From positions 1-9,417 of the forward strand of contig CAYTLQ010000236.1 in the NCBI GenBank assembly GCA_964438715.1: DNA of 9,417 nucleotides, read 5' to 3'. This DNA is from CAYTLQ01 sp964438715. Lineage in GTDB: Bacteria > Bacteroidota > Ignavibacteria > Ignavibacteriales > Ignavibacteriaceae. The position numbers were made by a program, and so were the translations under genes. Position 1 is the first letter of the stretch; each line of letters starts with the position of its first letter. The notes beneath the pieces were generated by a model that saw only the letters and a program-made list of their open reading frames with translations, was not told the DNA's origin and did no database searches. Positions 1-5,835 of the stretch are shown here, one piece after another.

Positions 1-473
1 TCTACAAAGGAGCCATGCAGACACACGCGTAAGGCGAACTGATCATCAAGAAAGTCACCAATAAGATATACCAGTTTAGTGGTGGATAGCGAAGAACCAA
101 ATAATGGGATATGAAATGAATTTGTTAACTCAATAAGCTCGGGAAAAGGAGTGTTATTATCAGTAATAATAATACAAGGAATATCAAACTTTAAGATTTT
201 ATTAAGCGCCTCAATACGCTGAGATTCTGAAAGTTGTGAAAGGTAGCGCATTTCCGTATTACCAAAAACCTGAACCCGGGAATATGAAAATAAAGCCACA
301 AACCCGGCCAATGCGAGACCGGGTCTGTGTAAATTTTGCTCATAAATTCTTCTGTAAAAGCCAGATTCGTCGGAGAGTAACCGAAGATCAAATTTATTCT
401 TCACATTGTCATAAAAGAACCCGACATCTATGGATTCTTTTTTGGAAATAGCTTTTTTGTCAATCTTGATCAT
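1..473 (-). CDS. hprK: HPr kinase/phosphorylase, N-terminal part (runs off left edge)
   Basis: HprK phosphorylates and dephosphorylates a serine of HPr or its paralogues, a regulatory (not sugar-transporting) PTS step in the cytoplasm. The first 157 codons are present and the reading frame is open to the window edge. The N-terminal domain is recognisable: VGFFYD at residues 17-22, the family block RPGLALAGF at 50-58, RVQVFGNTEMRYL at 67-79, IPCIIITDN at 98-106, and LHGSFV at 152-157. The Walker A kinase domain should begin just after this point, outside the window, so catalytic competence cannot be judged. The ATG at 471-473 lies inside the end of hpf, giving a 14-base overlap in the +1 frame relative to hpf. 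The ribosome binding site is weak (AAGAG about 10 bases upstream), which fits translational coupling. In many Proteobacteria hpf and hprK also sit close together in the rpoN locus. Identification is secure; completeness is unknown. Confidence 0.9.
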   Translation of the reverse strand, partial: MIKIDKKAISKKESIDVGFFYDNVKNKFDLRLLSDESGFYRRIYEQNLHRPGLALAGFVALFSYSRVQVFGNTEMRYLSQLSESQRIEALNKILKFDIPCIIITDNNTPFPELIELTNSFHIPLFGSSLSTTKLVYLIGDFLDDQFALRVCLHGSFV

Positions 474-771
474 GACTATAAGCGCTCTTTTTCGATTTAA
501 TCTTCTTCAGTTGAATAATCATTTTTTCAACAGCTTCTCTGGTTGATTTTTCAAAATCATCTGATTCTTCTTTTGCGACAAGTGTCTGGCCGGGTACTTT
601 TATGATTAATTCAGCCGTTTTAATGCTATTACTGGAATTCTGAAAGCTTAAAATTACTTCGGCATCCTGAATATCATCATTGAATTTCTTCAATGCTTCA
701 ATCTCCTGTTTGACGAAGTCCTTTAATGATTCTCTTGCCTTGAATTTACGGGCTGTAATCGTTACTTTCAT
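460..771 (-). CDS. hpf: Ribosome hibernation promoting factor, short form (HPF/RaiA family)
   Basis: This 103-residue protein matches the beta-alpha-beta-beta-beta-alpha fold of the HPF/YfiA family, which binds the decoding region of the 30S subunit in stationary phase or starvation and inactivates ribosomes. Visible features are an opening strand VTITARKFKA (3-12), a first helix around 14-30, a strand AEVILSF (37-43), the strand pair AELIIKVPGQTLVAKEE (53-69) and a closing basic helix (72-95) with QLKKIKSKK. It lacks the C-terminal dimerisation domain of long HPF (about 180 residues), so it is the short type. A good Shine-Dalgarno GGAGG at 776-780 lies 4 bases before the ATG, and the gene starts 14 bases after the xerC stop. 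It overlaps hprK downstream by 14 bases. Which hibernation partner it uses (an RMF-like factor or none) cannot be seen here. Confidence 0.9.
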   Translation of the reverse strand: MKVTITARKFKARESLKDFVKQEIEALKKFNDDIQDAEVILSFQNSSNSIKTAELIIKVPGQTLVAKEESDDFEKSTREAVEKMIIQLKKIKSKKSAYSHDQD

Positions 772-775
772 ATAT

Positions 776-780
776 CCTCC
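776..780 (-). promoter_or_regulatory. Ribosome binding site of hpf
   Basis: The coding strand reads GGAGG followed by ATAT and then the hpf ATG at 769-771. This is the strongest Shine-Dalgarno match in the window and lies in the 14-base gap after xerC. It suggests hpf is translated independently and well, rather than only by coupling to xerC. Confidence 0.75.
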
Positions 781-785
781 GGAAA

Positions 786-1691
786 TTATGATTTTGGATG
801 TGATTTTTTATACACTGATTTTAGTCGTTCAACACTAACTCGTGTATATATTTGCGTAGTTGATAAACTTGAATGTCCCAGCATTTCTTTTATCGCCATA
901 AGATTGGCTCCGTTATCTAACATATGTGTAGCCGCACTATGCCGAAGAACATGTGGAGTCTTTTTTTCAATATCGGTTATCTCAGACAGATAGCGTTTGA
1001 CAATTCTTTGAACATATCGTACGGTTAGCTGTTTACCGCGTTTATTTGTAAGTAGATAGCCTTTTTTTGAATCAGAGCCTGCAATTGTTGAAAGAGAGTT
1101 GAGAGTGTTAATAGCTTTTGAAGTCAGCGGCACTATTCTTGTTTTATCTCCCTTCCCGGTAACATAGCAAACCGAATCGCTAATTTTCAGATTTTCTTTT
1201 TGTAAATTTACAAGTTCTGAGACACGAAGGGCGGAACCATACAGAAGTTCGAAAATAGCTTTATGCAGTAACTGTGTAAAAATATCATCTTTATTTTCAA
1301 TCTCAATTTTTTCAATTACCGAATCAAATGTAGATTGTGCAAAGACCTCCGGTAATTTGCGCTTAATTTTAATTCCGGGGAGAGCCTTGCCAGGATTCTT
1401 ACTTATGTAGTCTTTTTGGTGCGCAAATTCAAAAAATGAATGTAGGGAGGCTACCCGTCGTGCCATTGAAGACCGGGATTTACCGGAACCCGATTCCTGT
1501 ACATTTTGCAGCCAGCTTCGTAATTGTATTGAGCTTATTCGGTCTATTGAAGTAATTCCTTTTTCAGAAAAGAAAGTCACCATTTCAGTAAGCTCACGCT
1601 TATATGCAATTATTGTATTTTGTGAATACCGTTTTACATGTTGTAATTCCTGTAAAAATTCCGTAAGCACTTCTGAAACAGAGTGAATCAT
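786..1691 (-). CDS. xerC: Tyrosine recombinase, XerC/XerD type
   Basis: A 301-residue site-specific recombinase of the lambda integrase family. Xer proteins cut and rejoin dif sites to resolve chromosome dimers at division. The N-terminal core-binding (SAM-like) domain spans about 5-92. The catalytic domain carries every expected residue: R156 (ALRVSEL), K180 (TGKGDKTR), H247 and R250 (PHVLRHSAATH), H273 (LGHSSLSTTQ) and nucleophile Y282 (IYTRV). The length of about 300 is typical of Xer. The C-terminal HPKS tail is more XerC- than XerD-like, but paralogue assignment is uncertain without the rest of the genome. I chose the ATG at 1689-1691 because it overlaps the topA stop as ATGA and leads into a normal Xer N-terminus (MIHSVSEVLTEF). 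The frame stays open upstream to 1811, but that extension is only topA in another frame. In Bacillus, topA and xerC (codV) are also close, separated by trmFO. Confidence 0.92.
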   Translation of the reverse strand: MIHSVSEVLTEFLQELQHVKRYSQNTIIAYKRELTEMVTFFSEKGITSIDRISSIQLRSWLQNVQESGSGKSRSSMARRVASLHSFFEFAHQKDYISKNPGKALPGIKIKRKLPEVFAQSTFDSVIEKIEIENKDDIFTQLLHKAIFELLYGSALRVSELVNLQKENLKISDSVCYVTGKGDKTRIVPLTSKAINTLNSLSTIAGSDSKKGYLLTNKRGKQLTVRYVQRIVKRYLSEITDIEKKTPHVLRHSAATHMLDNGANLMAIKEMLGHSSLSTTQIYTRVSVERLKSVYKKSHPKS

Positions 1692-4015
1692 TCTTCTTCT
1701 TCCGAAACAATTTCTTCGGTTACTTCTTCGGCACAAACAGGACACTTGAGATATTTGCCCTTTTTCTTTGAATACTTTTCTTCCATATATGGAGAATCTC
1801 CATTTGGGCATTCGTAATAGACAGGTTTATTCCAACTTATGAAATCACAGTCAGGGTAACGGTCACATCCAAAAAAGGTCTTTTTGCGTTTTGTCAATCG
1901 TTCAATAACATTACCCTCTTTACATTTGGGACATTTTATGCCCAAAGTAATGTTTTTTATGAAATCACAATCAGGGTATCTTTCACATCCGATGAATTTA
2001 CCAAATTTACCATTTCTGAATACTGTTTTAGCTCCACACTTTTCACAGTTTTCGCCGGTATATTCAGGTTCAGAAGAAAGTTGAGCCAGTTCTTTAAATG
2101 ATTTTATGTTCTTACATTCCGGATAATTTGTACATGCAAGAAACTTTCCAAATCTACCAAACCGAATAACCATTTCTGCCCCACAATTTTCGCATAAAAT
2201 TTTTTCAATTTTATCCTCAACATGTGAGAGTGCCATAGAGAAAGGAACATAAAAATCATTCAGTACATTAAGATACTGATTGTCTCCCTGGGCAATTTGG
2301 TCGAGTTCTGCTTCCATCTTAGCAGTAAAGCCGACATCAATAATATCAGGAAAATTTTCGATTAAAATCGAATTTACCTTTCTTCCGAGTTTCGTGGGAC
2401 ATAGTCTGCGGTCTTCCAAGGTTGCATATTTTCGGTCGAGAATAGTGGAAACAATTAATGCATAGGTACTTGGTCTGCCGATACCTTTGTTTTCCAATTC
2501 CTTAATAAGCGTGCTCTCAGAAAATCGTGGAGGCGCCTTGGTAAAGTGTTGATGTCTTTCAAGATTTAATAATGAGAGTAAATCATTTTTCTCTAATCCG
2601 ACCGGAATTTTTTCATTTTTCGCCTCGACCTTTTCTTCGAGTTTATTTGGATTTTGCTCCTCTTCTTCAACATATAATTTCATGAATCCATCAAATAGCA
2701 TCGCCTGACCATAAGCCCTGAAAATAAACTCTGCCGAACCTATTTCAATAACCGTTGTTTGCATTAATGCAGAAGTCATCTGAGAAGCAAGAAATCTTTG
2801 CCAAATAAGGAGGTATAGTTTATAACTATTGTTATCGAGAAACGGTTTGACAAATTCAGGAGTATATTTCATACTCGTCGGTCTTATCGCTTCGTGTGCA
2901 TCCTGAACATTTGCTCCTTTCTTTTTATCATAATAATTTGGAGATTCAGGAAGGTATTCATTACCGAAGGAAGTTTTAATAAAATCGCGTGCATCCTCAA
3001 CAATTTCTTTACTTACTCTGGTTGAGTCAGTTCTCATATATGTGATAAGTCCAGCCGTTCCCTCTGCGCCAAGATCGACACCTTCATAAAGTTTTTGTGC
3101 AATAGCCATTGTCTGACGGGAACGGAATCGTAATGCTTTTGATGCTTCTGCCTGAAGAGTACTTGTTATAAAAGGTGGAGAAGGATTTCTTTTTGTATTC
3201 TTTTTAACAATATTAACAATTCTAAACTCCCTTAAACCCAATATTCGCGATTCAATTTCTTTGGCTTCTTTTTCATTTCTGATCCAAACATGATGTTCAA
3301 AAAATTTTGCTTCTTCTTCGGGAGTCATATTTGGTTTATGGGGTGTTTTAATCTCCTTATTTGCTATGCTGTATAGTTTAGCATTGAAGGTAGATTTATT
3401 TTCAGTCTGAAAAGTACCAACAATAGACCAGTATTCAGTCTCTTTAAATCGCTCAATTTCATCTTCCCTTTCGCAGATTATCCGAAGCGCAACAGATTGT
3501 ACTCTTCCCGCCGAAAGGCTGCTTCCTGCATCAGAAAGCACCACTTTCCAAAGAAACGGACTCATCTTATATCCGATAATTCTATCCATAACGCGGCGGG
3601 CTCTCTGAGAATTCACTAATCGTTCATCAATTTCACGAGGATTATTCATCCCATGAATAACACCATTCTTCGTAATTTCATTAAAAAGAACCCTGAATAT
3701 TTTATTATTTTTTTTTGCCTGAACAATTTCCGCAATATCTTGAGCTATCGCTTCACCTTCGCGGTCAGGGTCGGTAGCTATGTATATTGAGTCACATTTC
3801 GCAGAGAGATCCCTAATTTTCTTTAAGGTTTCGCCTTTCCCCCGAATAGTAACAAACTGGGGTTCAAAACCATTATCAACATCAACTCCAAGCTTCGATT
3901 TGGGGAGGTTTTTGATATGCCCAACCGTTGCTTCTACTATGAAATTCTTACCAAGATATTTGTTTATTGTTTTTGCTTTAGCCGGTGATTCTACCAGTAC
4001 GAGTTTTTTCGACAT
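1688..4015 (-). CDS. topA: DNA topoisomerase I (type IA)
   Basis: A 775-residue type IA topoisomerase that relaxes negative supercoils by transient single-strand cleavage. The TOPRIM domain is at about 3-115: LVESPAKA with E9, VGHIKNLPKS (31-40), and the Mg-binding DPDREGEA with D82, D84 and E86. The signature LSAGRVQSVALRI is at 167-179, and the active-site tyrosine is Y326 in GLITYMRTDSTRVS. The conserved GIGRPSTYA is at 511-519. The C-terminus has four zinc ribbons: C608/C611/C628/C634, C657/C660/C677/C683, C695/C698/C717/C723, and a fourth with only three cysteines (C736, C758, C761; CPNG replaces CPxC). An acidic tail SEEEE ends the protein. The start ATG at 4013-4015 gives the standard MSKKLVLVESPAKA beginning; its ribosome binding site (GAAAG) is weak. 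It follows ybeY by 28 bases, the longest non-coding gap in the window, and overlaps xerC by 4 bases. An A9 tract at 3708-3716 interrupts the TOPRIM coding region. Confidence 0.97.
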   Translation of the reverse strand: MSKKLVLVESPAKAKTINKYLGKNFIVEATVGHIKNLPKSKLGVDVDNGFEPQFVTIRGKGETLKKIRDLSAKCDSIYIATDPDREGEAIAQDIAEIVQAKKNNKIFRVLFNEITKNGVIHGMNNPREIDERLVNSQRARRVMDRIIGYKMSPFLWKVVLSDAGSSLSAGRVQSVALRIICEREDEIERFKETEYWSIVGTFQTENKSTFNAKLYSIANKEIKTPHKPNMTPEEEAKFFEHHVWIRNEKEAKEIESRILGLREFRIVNIVKKNTKRNPSPPFITSTLQAEASKALRFRSRQTMAIAQKLYEGVDLGAEGTAGLITYMRTDSTRVSKEIVEDARDFIKTSFGNEYLPESPNYYDKKKGANVQDAHEAIRPTSMKYTPEFVKPFLDNNSYKLYLLIWQRFLASQMTSALMQTTVIEIGSAEFIFRAYGQAMLFDGFMKLYVEEEEQNPNKLEEKVEAKNEKIPVGLEKNDLLSLLNLERHQHFTKAPPRFSESTLIKELENKGIGRPSTYALIVSTILDRKYATLEDRRLCPTKLGRKVNSILIENFPDIIDVGFTAKMEAELDQIAQGDNQYLNVLNDFYVPFSMALSHVEDKIEKILCENCGAEMVIRFGRFGKFLACTNYPECKNIKSFKELAQLSSEPEYTGENCEKCGAKTVFRNGKFGKFIGCERYPDCDFIKNITLGIKCPKCKEGNVIERLTKRKKTFFGCDRYPDCDFISWNKPVYYECPNGDSPYMEEKYSKKKGKYLKCPVCAEEVTEEIVSEEEE
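1839..1990 (-). repeat. Direct near-repeat encoding zinc ribbons 2 and 3 of TopA
   Basis: Two stretches of about 32 bases, 1839-1870 and 1959-1990, exactly 120 bases apart, agree at most positions (both contain GAAATCACA, TCAGGGTA and TCACATCC on the plus strand). They encode the C-(D/E)RYPDCDFI halves of ribbons 3 and 2. A weaker third copy (TNYPECKNI, ribbon 1) lies near 2110-2145. This looks like ordinary internal duplication of a zinc-ribbon module rather than a mobile or regulatory repeat. Confidence 0.7.
3708..3716 (-). other. A9 tract inside topA (possible slippage site)
   Basis: Nine consecutive A on the coding strand, read as GCA AAA AAA AAT (Ala100-Lys-Lys-Asn). The in-phase A AAA AAA is a potential -1 slippery heptamer. 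The -1 frame hits tandem TAA TAA immediately, so any -1 slip or one-base insertion would stop TopA after about 103 residues, within TOPRIM. It may well be a chance result of base composition. Confidence 0.4.
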
Positions 4016-4043
4016 TTATACTTTCAGAATAGAATGAACAAAA

Positions 4044-4487
4044 TTATGAATGTTTTGTTTTAATGAACTCTTTTAATAATGAATTTTCCCATTTTTTCAT
4101 TATTCTCTTTTCGTGAGAATCTGTGTCTGAATACCCTAATAAATGTAAAATTCCGTGAATAATCAACCTGCAAATTTCTTCTTCAAAAGAATTTTTATAC
4201 TTTTCTGCATTTTCTTTCGCTACAACAGGACTGATGAGTATATCACCATCTATCTTGTTTATTTCTTCCGAATAATCAAAGGTGATTATGTCCGTTGGAT
4301 AATTATGTCCAAGATAGCTGGTATTAACTTGTATCATTTTTTTTTCTGATGCAAAAGTAACTGAAAGACTTTCAAGAGTGAAAGAAAGTTTTTTGGCTAA
4401 AAAATCAATAAGTGCAAGTAATTCTTTTTTCTTTAAGCCGGTTGATCTGATGCCGTAAATTTCTACATTTGAAACCTGCAAATTCAT
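4044..4487 (-). CDS. ybeY: Endoribonuclease YbeY, 16S rRNA 3'-end maturation factor
   Basis: A 147-residue protein of the UPF0054/YbeY family, metal-dependent RNases involved in 16S rRNA 3' maturation and ribosome quality control. Family landmarks are LNTxYLGHNYPTD-like NTSYLGHNYPTDIITFDY (55-72), GDILISP (81-87) and the metal site HGILHLLGYSDTD (111-123). Of the three histidines that bind zinc in E. coli YbeY (HxxxHxxxxxH), H111 and H115 are present, but the third position is D121. From memory, Bacteroidota-type YbeY often has Asp there, so this is likely a lineage trait rather than a damaged site. The ATG at 4485-4487 overlaps the stop of the upstream carbonic anhydrase gene as ATGA (4 bases), indicating coupled translation. 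The stop is 28 bases before topA. An A9 run at 4337-4345 codes for Glu-Lys-Lys in the middle of the gene. Confidence 0.93.
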   Translation of the reverse strand: MNLQVSNVEIYGIRSTGLKKKELLALIDFLAKKLSFTLESLSVTFASEKKMIQVNTSYLGHNYPTDIITFDYSEEINKIDGDILISPVVAKENAEKYKNSFEEEICRLIIHGILHLLGYSDTDSHEKRIMKKWENSLLKEFIKTKHS

Positions 4488-5050
4488 TTTATGCCTTTTG
4501 CAGTATTACAAGCATATTCAAAATAATTTAACGCAGATTCCTGAAAATAATCGATTTCCTGAGGTTTTAAATCCCTAATAATCTTCGCCGGTACACCTGC
4601 TACAAGTTTGCCTGAAGGAACTTCAAAATTAGGTGGCACTAAGGCACCGGCGGCGACCAATGAGTTTTTCCTGACTACCGCACCATCCAAGACGACAGCA
4701 CCTATTCCTACCAAAGAATAGTCCTCGACTGTACAGCCATGCAGACAAGCCTTATGTCCAACGGTTACATAATTTCCCACAATAAGCGGACTTGTCCCGG
4801 AGGTTACATGAAGAACAGAACCATCTTGAATATTTGTATATTCACCAATGCGAACAAAATGAACATCGCCTCGCACTACACAATTGAACCAGATTGACGA
4901 ATTTAATCCGATTGTCACATCCCCGATTATTCTGGCACCAGGTGCAATAAATACAGACTGATGGATAACCGGGTATTTATCCTCAAAACTTAATATACTT
5001 GTATCGTTTACGATGCGTATTTGGGAGGGCTCCATCCCTTTTTTTTCCAT
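4484..5050 (-). CDS. Gamma-class carbonic anhydrase-like hexapeptide-repeat protein
   Basis: A 188-residue left-handed beta-helix protein of the gamma carbonic anhydrase/YrdA/PaaY family, usually a cytoplasmic trimer with a metal site between subunits. Hexapeptide turns are visible from about 32 to 145 (for example APGARIIGDVTIG, LIVGNYVTVG, SLVGIGAVVLDGAVV). The three metal histidines are H81 (SVLHV), H99 and H104 (GHKACLHGC). The conserved R60-G-D62 and Q75-D76 are also present. It ends in a helix after VAGVPAKIIRDL. It lacks the acidic loop of archaeal Cam, so carbonic anhydrase activity is likely but not assured; some relatives have other or no known activity. I chose the ATG at 5048-5050 because GGAG lies 8 bases upstream; a second Met (residue 6) has only a poorly placed AAGGG. 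This start lies 43 bases inside the DUF3108 gene, in its -1 frame. The stop overlaps the ybeY ATG. Confidence 0.88.
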   Translation of the reverse strand: MEKKGMEPSQIRIVNDTSILSFEDKYPVIHQSVFIAPGARIIGDVTIGLNSSIWFNCVVRGDVHFVRIGEYTNIQDGSVLHVTSGTSPLIVGNYVTVGHKACLHGCTVEDYSLVGIGAVVLDGAVVRKNSLVAAGALVPPNFEVPSGKLVAGVPAKIIRDLKPQEIDYFQESALNYFEYACNTAKGIK

Positions 5051-5835
5051 TTTATTAACTCCACTGTTACTTTGCCGATTATGACATTGAGTTTTGCAAC
5101 TATCGGTACAGTATGTTTATCATAAGAAAACCATCCTTCAAAATAGCCGGTTAAACCAAACACACTTACGAAATCTGTTTCTCCATCAAGACGGTAACAT
5201 TTAATATCATAATCTATAGCTTCAATATCCATTTTATCGGGCTCGGTGTAATAATTTATTTTAGTATAAACTTTTTTTTCAGCTACAAAACAAGGTACAT
5301 ATTCCGTCTTTTTTGTTCCCAGATTGGCTCGTGCATAATAGAAAATTGAAAGTCCATCATGGTACATTTTCTCTGCTGTTCCCACTGAATCTGTCCACTG
5401 CTCAAAAGGTGAGACTTTTCCTTTTCGAACCCGAACAGAGGATTTCTTATAATCGAAGGTGTACTCAGTATAAGTTGTATATTCGGGTTTCTTTATTGTT
5501 CCTTTGAAATAGTTAGAATAAAGACTTGAATTTACCCGACTTTCATATATCTGATGTAAATCTACAAAAGGAATTCCCGAATATGAATCTATATATGCTA
5601 TCGTATTATAAACAAATTCGCCATTTACTTCTTTTTTCGATAAAACCTTTAGCCGTATTTCGCCAAGTTTAAGAAGGTAATAGCGTACAACATAGGTAAT
5701 ATCTTCTCCAATCTCTAATTCCGCACTGGAAGAAAAGATGTGGGAATATGTTTTCGTTTCATATAAGGGTGAATTGCCCCTTAACCCTAGAAAGAAAATT
5801 CCCAAAATAACAACAAGAAGTTTACTTTTATTCAT
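5008..5835 (-). CDS. Secreted DUF3108-family protein of unknown function
   Basis: A 275-residue protein with an N-terminal signal peptide (MNKSK then hydrophobic LLVVILGIFFLGL, about 5-19), hence probably periplasmic or surface-exposed. The rest looks mostly beta-stranded and fits my recollection of DUF3108: GEDITYVVRYYLLKLGEIRLKV-like opening (43-64), DGLSIFYYARANL (160-172), and a closing GWFSYDKHTVPIVAKL followed by IGKVTVELIKW (234-263). No catalytic motif is apparent and I give no function. It has no lipobox cysteine near the signal peptide end. The ATG at 5833-5835 overlaps the TAA of the protease gene by one base (TAATG) and has no clear Shine-Dalgarno, so it probably depends on translation of the protease. 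Its 3' end overlaps the carbonic anhydrase start by 43 bases and holds the A8 run discussed as a possible -1 frameshift site. Another A8 run is at 5272-5279. Confidence 0.8.
   Translation of the reverse strand: MNKSKLLVVILGIFFLGLRGNSPLYETKTYSHIFSSSAELEIGEDITYVVRYYLLKLGEIRLKVLSKKEVNGEFVYNTIAYIDSYSGIPFVDLHQIYESRVNSSLYSNYFKGTIKKPEYTTYTEYTFDYKKSSVRVRKGKVSPFEQWTDSVGTAEKMYHDGLSIFYYARANLGTKKTEYVPCFVAEKKVYTKINYYTEPDKMDIEAIDYDIKCYRLDGETDFVSVFGLTGYFEGWFSYDKHTVPIVAKLNVIIGKVTVELIKWKKKGWSPPKYAS
5038..5044 (-). other. Candidate -1 ribosomal frameshift heptamer A AAA AAG
   Basis: On the coding strand the DUF3108 frame reads TGG AAA AAA AAG GGA, so A AAA AAG is in the correct phase for -1 slippage (the dnaX and insertion-sequence type of heptamer). 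Slipping back one base continues GGG ATG GAG CCC, which is the carbonic anhydrase frame. A GGAG at 5059-5062 lies 14 bases upstream and could act as a stimulator, although in E. coli dnaX the spacing is nearer 10. A 4-bp hairpin (5023-5038) begins too close to serve as a classical stimulator. Function is unproven. Confidence 0.35.
5059..5062 (-). promoter_or_regulatory. Ribosome binding site of the carbonic anhydrase gene
   Basis: The coding strand has GGAG, an 8-base A/T-rich spacer and the ATG at 5048-5050. It lies inside the end of the DUF3108 gene and decides the start in favour of the first Met over the internal Met at residue 6. Confidence 0.65.

Noticed and set aside
236..451. Plus-strand open frame of 71 codons
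   Set aside because: Antisense to the recognisable N-terminal domain of hprK; no recognisable protein.
1692..1811. N-terminal extension of the recombinase by 40 residues
   Set aside because: It reads topA's acidic tail and last zinc ribbon in another frame, is rich in Arg and Cys, and does not resemble Xer N-termini. The ATGA start at 1691 gives the normal length.
4337..4345. A9 run in ybeY and A8 run at 5272-5279 as programmed slippage sites
   Set aside because: Neither is at a gene junction nor leads to a sensible alternative product. They show that such runs are common in this AT-rich DNA.
5023..5038. Hairpin (GGGA/TCCC, 8-base loop) as a frameshift stimulator
   Set aside because: Only 4 base pairs, and it begins on the last base of the heptamer, leaving no 5-9 base spacer.
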